From the NCBI GenBank assembly GCA_030549335.1, contig CM060195.1, positions 31,190,874-31,254,873 on the forward strand: a stretch of DNA of 64,000 bases, read 5' to 3'. The DNA comes from Pontederia crassipes (lineage: Eukaryota > Streptophyta > Magnoliopsida > Commelinales > Pontederiaceae). The notes beneath the pieces were generated by a model, which was not told the DNA's origin, searched no databases, and saw nothing but the letters and a program-made list of their open reading frames with translations. Positions 23,501 to 32,138 of the stretch are shown here, one piece after another; the stretch's first letter is position 1; each line of letters starts with the position of its first letter. The translations under genes were made by a program, and so were the position numbers.

Positions 23501-26500
23501 CTTCCCAACAAAGCTGCTGCTCCATGCTTGAGCAAAGTGACCTCAGCCACCAGGATCACTGAGTTGTCGACAAATCGTTCGCCATGCCCGCCATCCGTTA
23601 AACACCTGCGCCTCCATTTCTGGCTACTATCCATGTGCACCAGAAATTTGGTGCCAGCTCATGGCCTCAGGATCTCCTCACGACCCCAAGGATGCCTCCT
23701 AGTGGTATTGATGATGGCTCCAAGCAAGACCATGGTGTCCTGACCTCAAAGGCTTGTCGTGGTCACTCGTTCCTCAGTGCAATCAGCCTCCTGCCCATGC
23801 ACTGCCCACCATCCAAATGTGCTGCTCACTTTCTGCAGTCCCCTCCAAGAACCTGCACAGTACACTCAACAATGCCTTCCACATCGCAGGCATGTTCTGA
23901 GCTGTGATACCACAACTGTCACACATTTCAATGCCTCCACATGCAAAGCTCATGCGCCGACCCTGGCCAAGCACCTTGCTCACCAAGCAGCCTCCTCGTA
24001 TGCCCAAGAAACAAGCCTTTAGGTCACTGCAGCTGCTGGACAGAAACACTTAGGAATAGGGGAAATTTGTGAGCTTTATTGAGACCTCAACATGTACACA
24101 AATGGATACAAAGGGACCTAAGGTGCTCAGCCAGTTGTCAATGGCCGAACACCCCAGGAGGAGCCAACCCCCCACTAGTCAGCTGACTTTTTTCGCCTGC
24201 TTGCAACGCAACCATTGACCACCGAATTATCTTACTTTTTCTTTCATTTTTCCTATTCTTAGTCCAGTTAGGTTTAGCATGACTCGACATTGGCAATCTT
24301 GTAATTCCACACTAAAAAAAATGTTCCCCAGGAGATTATCCTCCACGTCGTAATGTAGCACCCAAATCTACCTAATAATAAAGGAGAGCAGCCTAGTACT
24401 TCCCTGGAACCTTTGTAATCAAGCATTTATTCTCAATAACGATTCAAGCCTCCATAATTCTAATACATTTGCCTGAGGCATGGGGTCGCAACCCACATTG
24501 AGACTCTTTCGATTAAGTGTTCCATCTAAGCACCCGTTTGCTCACAAATGCACCCATCCAAGCGTTCGTACGAATTCCTAAAATCGTGGCATTTGGAAAG
24601 TCGCAAAGCAAATTTCTGCTACGCTCAATCAAAAAAGCTTGTCTAAATGAGTGGAACGTCTAGAAGCCTGGCCACCGTCCAGCCCCGTCATGGCATGTGC
24701 CCACTGTCGCATCCCCGACTTCCGTCTGCTTTCATCCAGCAGCCGCATCCACTGCACCGCCTCGTGTCGACTATTGCCCTATGGTTGCACCTCATGCACC
24801 ACTCGGCATCCGTCACACTGTCTTGTGTTGACCATCACCCTGCGGCTGCACCTCATGCGCCGCTCCGCGTGAGTCGCGTCGTCTCGGCTAATGCATGACA
24901 CATTGTCCATGACGAAACCCATGCATCCAGCCCATCAATATTGCAACGCCCGGTAGTCATCTGCGGCATCGTCCTCCGCACCCACGCGCTCGCTGCCCAC
25001 CAGCCTCATGCATGGTGCACCGTCAGTCCCACGTGCACACCCAGTGCTGCACGTGCCTCGCGCATGACATGGCGCAGCATGCGCCCAATGCAGCAGCGCC
25101 CTCCTGCACTCACATTGGTATCCTCAAATCCCATGCATACCGTGCTTCTTCCGCCACCTCATGCATGACCTCCACGCCATGCCAAGGTCCAATGCCACCA
25201 CGCCCATGCGCATGCCTCGCTGCTGCACATTTCTTGGCCCGCAAAGAACCTCGAGTCCCATGTCCCGGTTCGGTTGTTCAGCATTGCATCTTCGTCTTGC
25301 TGCTTCAGCTGCCTCCAAACTCCGCACATGCCATCAGCATGGGGCTCCCTTGGCTCGTGGGGAGTGACAATATGCTTAAGAAAGCTTTTATTCAACATCC
25401 TTCGGGTCAATGATCTAAAATGCAAAATATGTCAAAGATGATCTCTAAAGCAATCTATAACCTTAATGGCCTGACTCAATAACTTATATCCCAAAGGGAA
25501 TAGCATTTTCGCAAGTTAAATCCTTTAAGTTGCCACAGCAATTTTGTCTTATCATGCCCAAATCACAACAAAACAAAAAGAACTAACTAAAACAGGCTAT
25601 AGGCCGCAATCACAAACAAAGACAAACAGAAAAGTAGGAGAAGGCATGAATATTACTCATTGTAAGAATGAAAATAGTGCGGTGTTTCCTCAATGAGAGC
25701 ACCAGTGTCCGAACAAATAAAGGATCTTTCAGTTTTCAGAGGAAATTCAAATAAGTACATGGCATAAAATTCTTCAATGCTTTGCTCAGTGGACATAAAG
25801 TTGCATTTTGGCCCAGAAATAATGGAAGAAAAATTCAAGAGGAAAGGCAGTTTATACTTTGGTTCCCAACTTGCTTGATAGGGAGCCCCTGTCCTCCATT
25901 CAGTGACAAGTTTTTTTCTTCGATACTTTTTTCAGTGTTTTTTTACTTCGAAGGAGGAGGGTTGTGTTAGGCTCCGACAGTCAGCGTAAAACCCTGTCGA
26001 ATCTCATGAACATGGATCAACGAATGGCGTCGTATGATCCATGTAGCCGACCCCACCTAGTGGGATAAGGCTTTGTTGTTGTTGTTGTATTGTAATACTC
26101 TTTTGGTATTTAGTCGCAACCCAATTATCACAAGCACAAGACACTCCATGGGGACATTAAAATCTCAATTGCAAATGTTTTGAACTGAACTATATGAAAT
26201 CCAAGTCCTTCCTAATAATCGTTATTAGGGAAGTACTAAGACGTAAAAACACTCCGGGTTAAAAGCTAGAGCACTAGAAAATGAACCAACTTCATGATCA
26301 AAAGACTAGGTAAAAGCGAATATCAAAGACTAAATGATAGAAATCAATTACAAAACAAGAAAATTGCATAATTTATGTTGACCCTTCTCAAAAAAAGAAA
26401 TGTATACAAACATATCACAGTGGAACATGGAAAGAGAGTTATAAAATGTACAAAAATAAACAACAACAACAACAACAACAAAGCCTTATCCCACTAGGTG

Positions 26501-29500
26501 GGGTCGGCTACATGGATCATACGACGCCATTCCGCTCTATTAGTAACCAAACCTTTCGGTATATTTTCGTTGATCCATGTTCATAAGATTCGACATGATT
26601 TTATGTTGGCTGTCGGGGCCTAACACAACCCTCCTCCTTTATCCGGGCTTGGGACCGGCTATAAAATATAGGCGGAGTTTAAAATGTACAAAAATAAACA
26701 ACTACCAAATTTTAAGAACAAGCACTGAGGGTATTTTTTTGTTTTTTTTAAAGTAGCACTGAGGGTATTCATAATTCAGGTTGACCATCTTAAAGTCAAG
26801 TCAAGTTGGGTTGGTTCAATTATTAGTAAAAATGATTCGAAGTCAACCCAACCCCAATCAGGTTGGATCGGTAAATAAGGCAATATCTGATTACGATTTT
26901 ATTAGCTGGGAAATGTTAAATATTAAAGTAAAAAAATGCCAGAATTCTAAATAATTAGAAAAACTTTAAGATAAATAACAGAAAAATGAAAATTGATTAC
27001 AATGACTTAAATAATAATAAAATAGTGGCAATCGTATTGGATCGGGTACGAATTTCTCCAACTTGTACCCAACCAGATTGTAGTCAGGTTTGTGAACACT
27101 TAGGATCGAACCCAACCAAACCACCTAGCCAACCCAAACCAACTATAGTTGAGTCGGGTTGGATCATTGGATTGATTGGGGCAACACTGCTCATTAAACA
27201 TTCATAACAAGCACAACAACACAAATATGTTGTGAAAGCCATATATGATGCATGAAAACTACATTACCAAGCTCTGTTTGAGGGTTCCCACAATAGCATC
27301 TTCATTTCCGTCCAAAGACATAATGGGTCGTGCAAGACTTGGAAGGGCTGATTCAATCTGCAAGGCATTCAGATAACAAACAAATAAAACAACCCAGATT
27401 TCAACTAGAAACAAGTTGACAACATTCCTTGAAAAAAAAGTACCACAGAGAAGAAAACTTGGTCCCACCTATTAAGAAATAGTTGCCCAAGGAAAGCAAT
27501 GACCCAGTTTATGATTTCCAATTGGAAGGAAAGAGATAACACTGGCACTTTTTTTTAGGAGAGATAACACTGGCTCTTATGACTTCAAACATGACATCAT
27601 AAAGATAATATCACATGACATAGACAATACTTTGTTTATAACCCACATCAATTTAAATAATGATGAAGTAGCCATTTTTTGCCAGTTCGAGCCATATCTT
27701 TGAAACTTTATCTATCAACATGTGAAATAATCTTGTCATCTAGGAGCCAAGAGCAATCGATTGATCCCATAGACAATAAATATTAATTTTTGAATATGAG
27801 AATGACATACTGATGTAGAACAGAACTAGTCTGAGTATTTTGCCCATTGGTTTGTTTTTTGTTGTATTAATTTTCCTAGCGTAAAACCCTGTCGAATCTC
27901 ATGAACATGGATCAACGAAATGGCATCGTATGATCCATGTAGCCGACCCCACCTAGTGGGATAAGGCTTTGTTGTTGTTGTTGTAATTTTCCTAGTTGGT
28001 CTTGATTTGAAATAAAGGTTGTTTAGAACCTTACAAATATTCTCGTATGGTTTCTTAGACGACAAACTTGATGAATGAAAGTTTGCACTAGTTTATTTGT
28101 TCTTAAGCAAAACTTATTAGGAATAGTTTAACATAGTAAGTATCCATCACATAAATATAGAAGAATAGTAGACTACTACACCAGCAAAGGATACCCAAAA
28201 ACTTTATTTAGTTATTCAAAGACAATTGAAGAAACTTGATAATGTAAATGTTATAATTGATACGTTTTCTCATATTCCACACAAAAGCCAAAAGTTGAAC
28301 CACAATACAGTTTGTTTGGTCTTCCAATCGCAAGTAAAATAGTGTGAATGTTACAATACCAGCAAAATTCAGTTTATTCAGTCTCACTAATACATAGTAT
28401 TCAAGTGTTGCCATGAAGTGTTATAGACTATCCAAATACGCAAAGTTATGTATTTGAAATGCAGATTTCATATCATGCTATTATATGAGAATCATACACC
28501 TAATCAGTTTATTTTCTATATACTGGTAGACGACTAAACAAAACTCTAGACAACGACTTCAGTAAATCTATTTGATAGAACTGCATAATTGTCTATATAA
28601 TATTTGATTAAATAACTATCTATCCTTTTTATTTAACAATCTTGATTGGGTTTAAGAAGAGCACTAAAGAATACCAAGGGTACGTAAATAATTCAGCAAG
28701 ATAAAACTAGCTCTATTTTCTCACTCAAAAAAATAGCTTTGTTTCTAAACAATATTTTAAAATGACAAGAAACTTACGGGTCTGCGATCAAGGATTGACA
28801 TGAGCTCAGAATTATCTTTTACGGCCCGCTCAATCCGTGCATCACTGTCACCTGCTTGCTTCAGATTGGCAGCAAATCTGTTTAATCTATCTTGTATATT
28901 CTTTGTCAAGGTACTAGATTGAGGTCTTGTCCATTTGGTCCCAAACTGGGTCCGAAATTGTGCATCCTCAGTTGCTTCTTTCTGCAATAGCTCTTCAGTC
29001 TGAACTAATAACTCTTGATTGACCCTCCTCAAATCCCTCAGCTGCTGTAACTCACTTTCCAGCCCAGAAGGTCCACCACTGATCTGTACAGCCTCAACAT
29101 CCTCCTTAAGATCAAAAGGCAAGTTAAAATTACCTTCCAATGCCAATATAGAATCTGGCAAATCCATCTCCTTCAGCTTAACTCTAGTTATCTCACTTCC
29201 TTGCAGAAGCTTTTCTGCTTGTGTACGAATGATGTTATCGACCATATCAGTGTACTTAGAAAGAGCCTTTGTGCTGTTGTCTGGGACAATGTTTGAGAAT
29301 AATCTCTCCTTGCTAGCATTTAAAGCTTCTGCCAATGGAGCAGGCTTGACGAGAGAGGCTGCAGGTAAAGCAGACAAAGAAGTAGCAGCTGGAATACGCA
29401 TAAGATAGACCCGGTCATTCTCCTTCATAGCTCTTTCCAAGTTACCGTTCATGTTGCTCTCCAGCTTGTTAACTGCTTCAAGGAGAGGTTGTGCAACTCC

Positions 29501-30616
29501 CTTGGAAGATTTCTTTGAGTCACCAAGGGCGCTTAACCCAATCCTCAATCTAGCTATTTCCTCTGCAATTTCTTCCTTTTCATGAAGCTCTAAGGAGTAC
29601 CTATAGCAAGCCTCAGCATAAAATTGAGCTGCCTTGAGCTGTACATGAGAGATCCAAGTGCGGTCGAAGTGTTGGCTAAGTGGGGCGCCATTGAGAGCAG
29701 CATAAGCTTCCTCATAATACAGCCCAACCTGCAACATGTTCCCATGTATGATTGTCGTCAGTTTTACATCACACCCAACAACAATTAGAAGTATTGTCAA
29801 TTTTACATCACGTCGAACAACAATTAGAGGCAATGTAACATCCTTATAGGCACAAAGGATCGACCTTTTCTTGCTATTAGCCTGAATCAGCTACAGCTCT
29901 GGACAAGAATACAAAACGAAAATAGGGGCACATAAAATCACCTGCCGGGCAACTTTAGAACATAGCACAGGGGGCTTGGCGTCCCCGATCACCTTCTCGA
30001 AGAAGCATTCCTGCGCCTGAGCGAGCATAAGCTTTTCCAGCATGCCAGCGCACTCTGGCGAAAGGTCAACAGTGGCGCCAGCTGCAGCAGCTTTGCCAGC
30101 AGCCTGGTCTCTAAGGAAGGCAAAGGCGCCGGCGGCACTCTGGAAGGCGTTACATGCCTGCTTAAGTCCTCCGGCGTCCGCCCTGTCGGCTGAGAGAGCG
30201 ATCTGGCTGTAGACTGCGGCGAGGTTAAAGAGGACTGCGGCGCGCTCGAGGGCGAGGGACTGAGCGGAGGCCTTCTTGGAGGGCTTGAAGGCGTCAAACC
30301 AGACGAATGTGACGGAGTTGACGTGGGAGCGGTCGGAGGAGACGGGGAAGCGGGGCTCGACGGCAGCGAGGGCACGGGCGTAGGAGAGGAGGACGTCGCG
30401 GCGGAGGTCCGGCGAGGTGGACACGTCCGGCGGAGGGCGGTCGAAGAGATCGGAACGTAGCTGGCGGAGGGTTTGTAGATCGTCCTCGGCGATCTGGGCC
30501 TCGCGCTCGCCGTAGGTCGCGGCGATGTAGTTGCGGAAGGGGCGGTAGACGTCGACGGCGGACGTCTTCTTCTCGTGGACCGCCAGCATCACGTTCACCC
30601 CCGCCGCGTGCGACAT
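14526..30616 (-). CDS. ALIX: ALIX-like BRO1-domain ESCRT-associated protein
   Basis: Plant ALIX homologue, an ESCRT-III-associated adaptor for endosomal sorting. Eight minus-strand coding exons join in frame to 884 residues: 30616-29942, 29728-28778, 27357-27268, 19612-19544, 17825-17685, 16775-16727, 15369-15266, 15101-14526. All introns are GT-AG and seven exon junctions preserve frame. Exon 1 (MSHAAGVNVMLAVHEKKT...) and the start of exon 2 form the BRO1 domain (about residues 8-390). Exons 2-8 carry the helical V domain, including EEIAQNIEAQEQLLLQIQ and KYREIKDNVNEGLKFYVTLQ. Residues about 730-884 form a Pro/Gln/Tyr-rich tail with four to five PGYxQQQ repeats. Introns 2-6 hold SINEs, and intron 3 (27267-19613) is 7.7 kb of transposon debris. 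Length matches plant ALIX (about 850). Confidence 0.94.
14529..14700 (-). repeat. In-frame PGYxQQQ codon repeat in the ALIX tail
   Basis: The last ALIX exon encodes successive GYSQQQP, GYNQQQP, GYGQQQS, GYNQQQP units, followed by proline-rich sequence ending YYRPQ. Such Tyr/Gln/Pro repeats are low-complexity, likely disordered, and plausible sites for SH3-like or ESCRT partner binding. Repetition also makes the tract length-variable. Confidence 0.8.
15556..15597 (+). repeat. Micro-insert flanked by a 15-bp direct repeat (ALIX intron 6)
   Basis: aactattatgaaggc (15556-15570) and aactataatgaaggc (15583-15597; 14 of 15 identical) flank a 12-bp insert, tcctctaaaaaa. It has an A-run at its 3' end on the plus strand, opposite to the gene. 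Confidence 0.7.
15905..16160. mobile_element. Tourist-like MITE in ALIX intron 6
   Basis: A 250-bp element (15908-16157) is flanked by TAA (15905-15907 and 16158-16160). Its ends are inverted: GGAGCTGTTTGGT at the left and, on the minus strand, GAGGCTGTTTGGTT at the right. The GxGCTGTTTGGT termini and TAA/TTA duplication are typical of PIF/Harbinger-derived MITEs. There is no coding capacity. Confidence 0.8.
16483..16553 (-). mobile_element. Au-type SINE fragment (3' end only)
   Basis: On the minus strand it reads the last ~70 bp of the family found nine more times here: ...GTAGCCGACCCCACCTAG..., GATAAGAC, (TTG)n. It is 5'-truncated and lies in ALIX intron 6. Confidence 0.8.
18322..18470. 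repeat. Two tandem copies of a 75-bp unit (ALIX intron 4)
   Basis: 18322-18396 and 18397-18470 match with few changes (shared: tcaaaaggaaat, gatgtataacat, tctatgtacatctt, gattcattt). The second copy stops exactly where the (CAA)n tail of the neighbouring SINE begins. Confidence 0.85.
18470..18617 (-). mobile_element. Au-type SINE, 5'-truncated, fused to PPR sequence
   Basis: On the minus strand it reads from ATAAAGGAGGAGGG to the (TTG)n tail. The usual first ~40 bp (AACTCCGCC...GCCCGG) are absent and replaced by PPR coding sequence in the same orientation. Confidence 0.85.
18618..19390 (-). pseudogene. PPR-protein gene fragment inside ALIX intron 4
   Basis: An intronless piece of a pentatricopeptide-repeat gene lies wholly within an ALIX intron. 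Minus-strand frames read AYTVFIKEFCKVSKPNEASKILQEML (about 19315-19385), then DVQEVCRILSLSTDWNVVQEILERT and HVALHFFSWVGRQNGYVHNEETYN. A frameshift near 18800 leads to NTWTIMITQYGQTGLTEISL and FKEMKNEGYEPNGSAYKYLIVFLCGK. The motif spacing matches PPR units, and the order resembles mitochondrial PPR proteins with an FFSWVG block. Both ends are truncated, and at 18618 it joins SINE sequence directly. It is a dead copy, probably retroposed; the parent gene is elsewhere. Confidence 0.85.
19681..19862 (-). mobile_element. Au-type SINE, full length, at the end of the composite insertion
   Basis: On the minus strand it starts AACTCCGCCTATG, the same 5' end as the complete copy at 33877, and ends in a TTG/TTTG tail. 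Its 5' end abuts the RT codons ...KIDLMSRY of the Ty3 relic. Confidence 0.85.
19863..21700 (-). pseudogene. Ty3/gypsy gag-protease-RT remnant
   Basis: On the minus strand gag begins at 21700 (MGNNEHDLHDIEMDELRRQV) and reads through a capsid block (DKKVKLIVFKLKKHALIWWENLRD). A zinc knuckle follows, CFKCRGFGHIAFDY, whose last Cys is replaced by Tyr. Next come a protease-like segment (CTIIVDSQSGENVV) and a linker (DVVPMDACPW, YDGFKNTYSFAKDGV). The N-terminal part of reverse transcriptase is present (IPGASIPNKTAYQMSLKVPEELQRQV, IKYRFPISHLDDLYDQLHGASIF), ending at KIDLMSRY. The catalytic RT core, RNase H and integrase are absent. Frameshifts separate the segments. Confidence 0.9.
21793..21895. repeat. 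53-bp tandem repeat, two copies
   Basis: aggaatccaccaagacac followed by cgtagtcaaaa occurs at 21793 and 21846. It lies upstream of gag in the element's sense, so it may be part of its 5' leader or LTR. Confidence 0.7.
21990..22158. repeat. About 20-bp minisatellite (ttcacttctcaagatgat)
   Basis: About eight diverged units of ttcacttctcaagatgat and ttcatttttcaagatgat, in line. The array is inside the composite insertion of ALIX intron 3. Confidence 0.85.
22373..25410. repeat. GC-richer repeat block with two colinear copies about 2.24 kb apart
   Basis: 22373-22900 and about 24655-25140 share ordered anchors. Examples are ggccaccgtccagcc (22380; 24669) and actcacattggtatcctc with the following bases (22867; 25108), plus several cacctcatgcaccgctc-like words. 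Between them the DNA is CA/CT-rich and carries overlapping frames on both strands. None gives a recognisable protein. It may be a non-autonomous LTR element whose direct repeats are LTRs, or a tandemly duplicated retroelement leader. TGGTATC in the shared anchor recalls an initiator-Met primer-binding site but does not extend to the full match. Confidence 0.6.
25653..25838 (-). other. Unassigned 61-codon frame across the right duplication
   Basis: A minus-strand frame (MNFSSIISGPKCNF..., ending YFHSYNE) spans the 20-bp repeat at 25740-25759. Composition is protein-like but no family is recognised. If the composite insertion is real, the frame crosses an insertion boundary and is a chance ORF. 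Confidence 0.25.
25951..26089 (+). mobile_element. Au-type SINE, 5'-truncated
   Basis: It starts AAGGAGGAGGG and ends (TTG)n on plus, opposite to ALIX (intron 3). No clear target duplication remains. Confidence 0.85.
26443..26702 (-). mobile_element. Au-type SINE with target duplication and internal insert
   Basis: The SINE is about 26461-26680 on minus. aaaatgtacaaaaataaa (26443-26460, extending into caac) is repeated at 26681-26698. It has extra sequence at about 26537-26566 (a block starting cgctctattagtaacc) that other copies lack. ALIX intron 3. Confidence 0.9.
26721..26769 (-). repeat. Micro-insert flanked by a 15-bp direct repeat (ALIX intron 3)
   Basis: agcactgagggtatt occurs at 26721-26735 and 26755-26769. 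The 19-bp insert is T-rich on plus (tttttgttttttttaaagt), so its A-run is on the gene strand. Confidence 0.85.
27532..27574 (-). repeat. Micro-insert flanked by a 15-bp direct repeat (ALIX intron 2)
   Basis: agagataacactggc occurs at 27532-27546 and 27560-27574. The 13-bp insert is acttttttttagg. Confidence 0.85.
27868..27995 (+). mobile_element. Au-type SINE, 5'-truncated, with 12-bp target duplication
   Basis: The SINE is 27880-27983 and starts at CGTAAAACCC, about 70 bp into the family. taattttcctag flanks it at 27868-27879 and 27984-27995. The duplication shows the truncation occurred at insertion. ALIX intron 2. Confidence 0.92.
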
Positions 30617-32138
30617 CGTCGGGATCGGAAATCGCCGGAGATCGCAGATCGCCGGCGGGAAATGGGGGGACGGGGTGGAACCGACGGAGGTTTTGGGGGA
30701 AGGGAGGCGTCGAATTGCCTTCGGCAGATGTCGATTATTAATTTAAATAAAATGATTAATTTTTAGCATGTAGTCGTTTTGCTTGGTGGCGAAGGTGCAA
30801 AGATGGTGAGAAACTGCTTTAAGATTTGGGCTCGCAGATTTCAGGAATTATTGTTTTATATAAATAGCGTACATATTTTTTATCATAACAAACTACATTT
30901 AAAAATTAAAATCACATATTTCTCGTATTTAATATATATGTGTGTGTGTTATTAAATATTAGCTCCATGTAGAAAACTTGCCTGAATTAAGTGGCTGTGC
31001 AGGACAATTATGACGTATTTATTACAAGTAGTTGAACCTAGGACGTGAAGAGGTCATTTATTTCTGCTGGAAAATGAGATATAGAATAAAGTCTTTGATC
31101 TAGATTACATTATTTTACTTTGTGAACAGATAGAATTGTTTAATTTGGAAAATAAATTCAAGAAATAATTATTTGGATTTTTTTGTATTTAACTTTCCTT
31201 TGCTTTACCTAATAAAATGGCTAATGTTTTCGTGTGTCCCTTTAACATTCTAAAATCAAATATTCATATGGGTAGCCAATCACCCAAGTTACTTAACTTG
31301 AAAATGTTATTATTCCATTTTTGTTAGACGATAAAAATGTTCGCTAATCATATGGCGAATGATAATAATGACAATAGTGATACTCAAAAGTTAAATCTTT
31401 GAACAAAATTAGATAGAATTGAACTTTATTTTATAAAAGAATAAATAAATATGTTATTGTCAAAACTATTAAATTTCTCGAAAATACTCGAAACTCTTTA
31501 TTTTTTACATTTTCAACTTCCACCGTTATTGTAGACCTTGACTTCAAAAGACATCATAGTTGACATCATGCTTCACTTCAATTGTCAATAATAATATAAA
31601 GTATTTTTTATATATAAAGCAGTCTTAATCCATATTCAATTATGGAAGAGAATTAAATATGTTAATTGGTGATTTAGGTGTTTGGCACGGTTTAGTTAAA
31701 GAATAGACACATTATAAAATAAGATCTTATTCTCTACTATTCTAACAACAAGATGAGTTAATGGAATCATATATTCTTCTAAAAACACCATAAAACAAAT
31801 GACAATCTAGTAATTGTAATTAGTTTCCTTTCTAACAAAGGTAACCAATTCCCTCAAATTTCTAGTATCTAGTACACATAAAATGTCTGCCATGTAAACT
31901 AATTGCATATACACATTTTTGCTTGAAGGATAAATGAATCGAAGGTAAATCAACTTTTTCTTTTCTCATTTGTTACAAAAAACTTGCCCTCAAAAGAGTT
32001 AATTTAATTGAGTCTCTAGAATACATTATTCCCCAACTTATACCATATTTTCCTTCTCAAATCAATGGAAACACACGTGATGACATAATATTAGTATATT
32101 ACAACAAAAATGTTGGGGAGCTGCAACTGGCATTTACT
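30617..32138. other. ALIX 5' flank and NRPA2 3' flank
   Basis: About 30617-30730 is GC-rich and probably holds the ALIX promoter and 5' untranslated region. The rest is AT-rich with a short TG repeat near 30940. No other gene seen. ALIX and NRPA2 are in tandem on the minus strand, about 1.5 kb apart. Confidence 0.5.

Larger units (their letters stand above)
19661..25759 (-). mobile_element. Composite 6-kb insertion ending in a SINE, flanked by a 20-bp duplication
   Basis: The same 20-mer, aggaaattcaaataagtaca, stands at 19661-19680 and 25740-25759. Read on the minus strand, the 6059 bp between them contain unclassified and repeat-rich DNA, then Ty3 gag-protease-partial RT, then a full-length SINE whose (TTG)n tail ends exactly at the duplication. 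That is the structure expected if one RNA, terminated by a SINE, was inserted by LINE-type target-primed reverse transcription. A 10-mer (ccgaacaaat) also recurs near both copies, which is a caveat. The block lies in ALIX intron 3. Confidence 0.55.

Noticed and set aside
22574-25425. Many overlapping frames up to 165 codons on both strands
   Set aside because: Frames exist in several phases at once and show no conserved motif; best explained by low stop density in CA/CT-rich repeat DNA.
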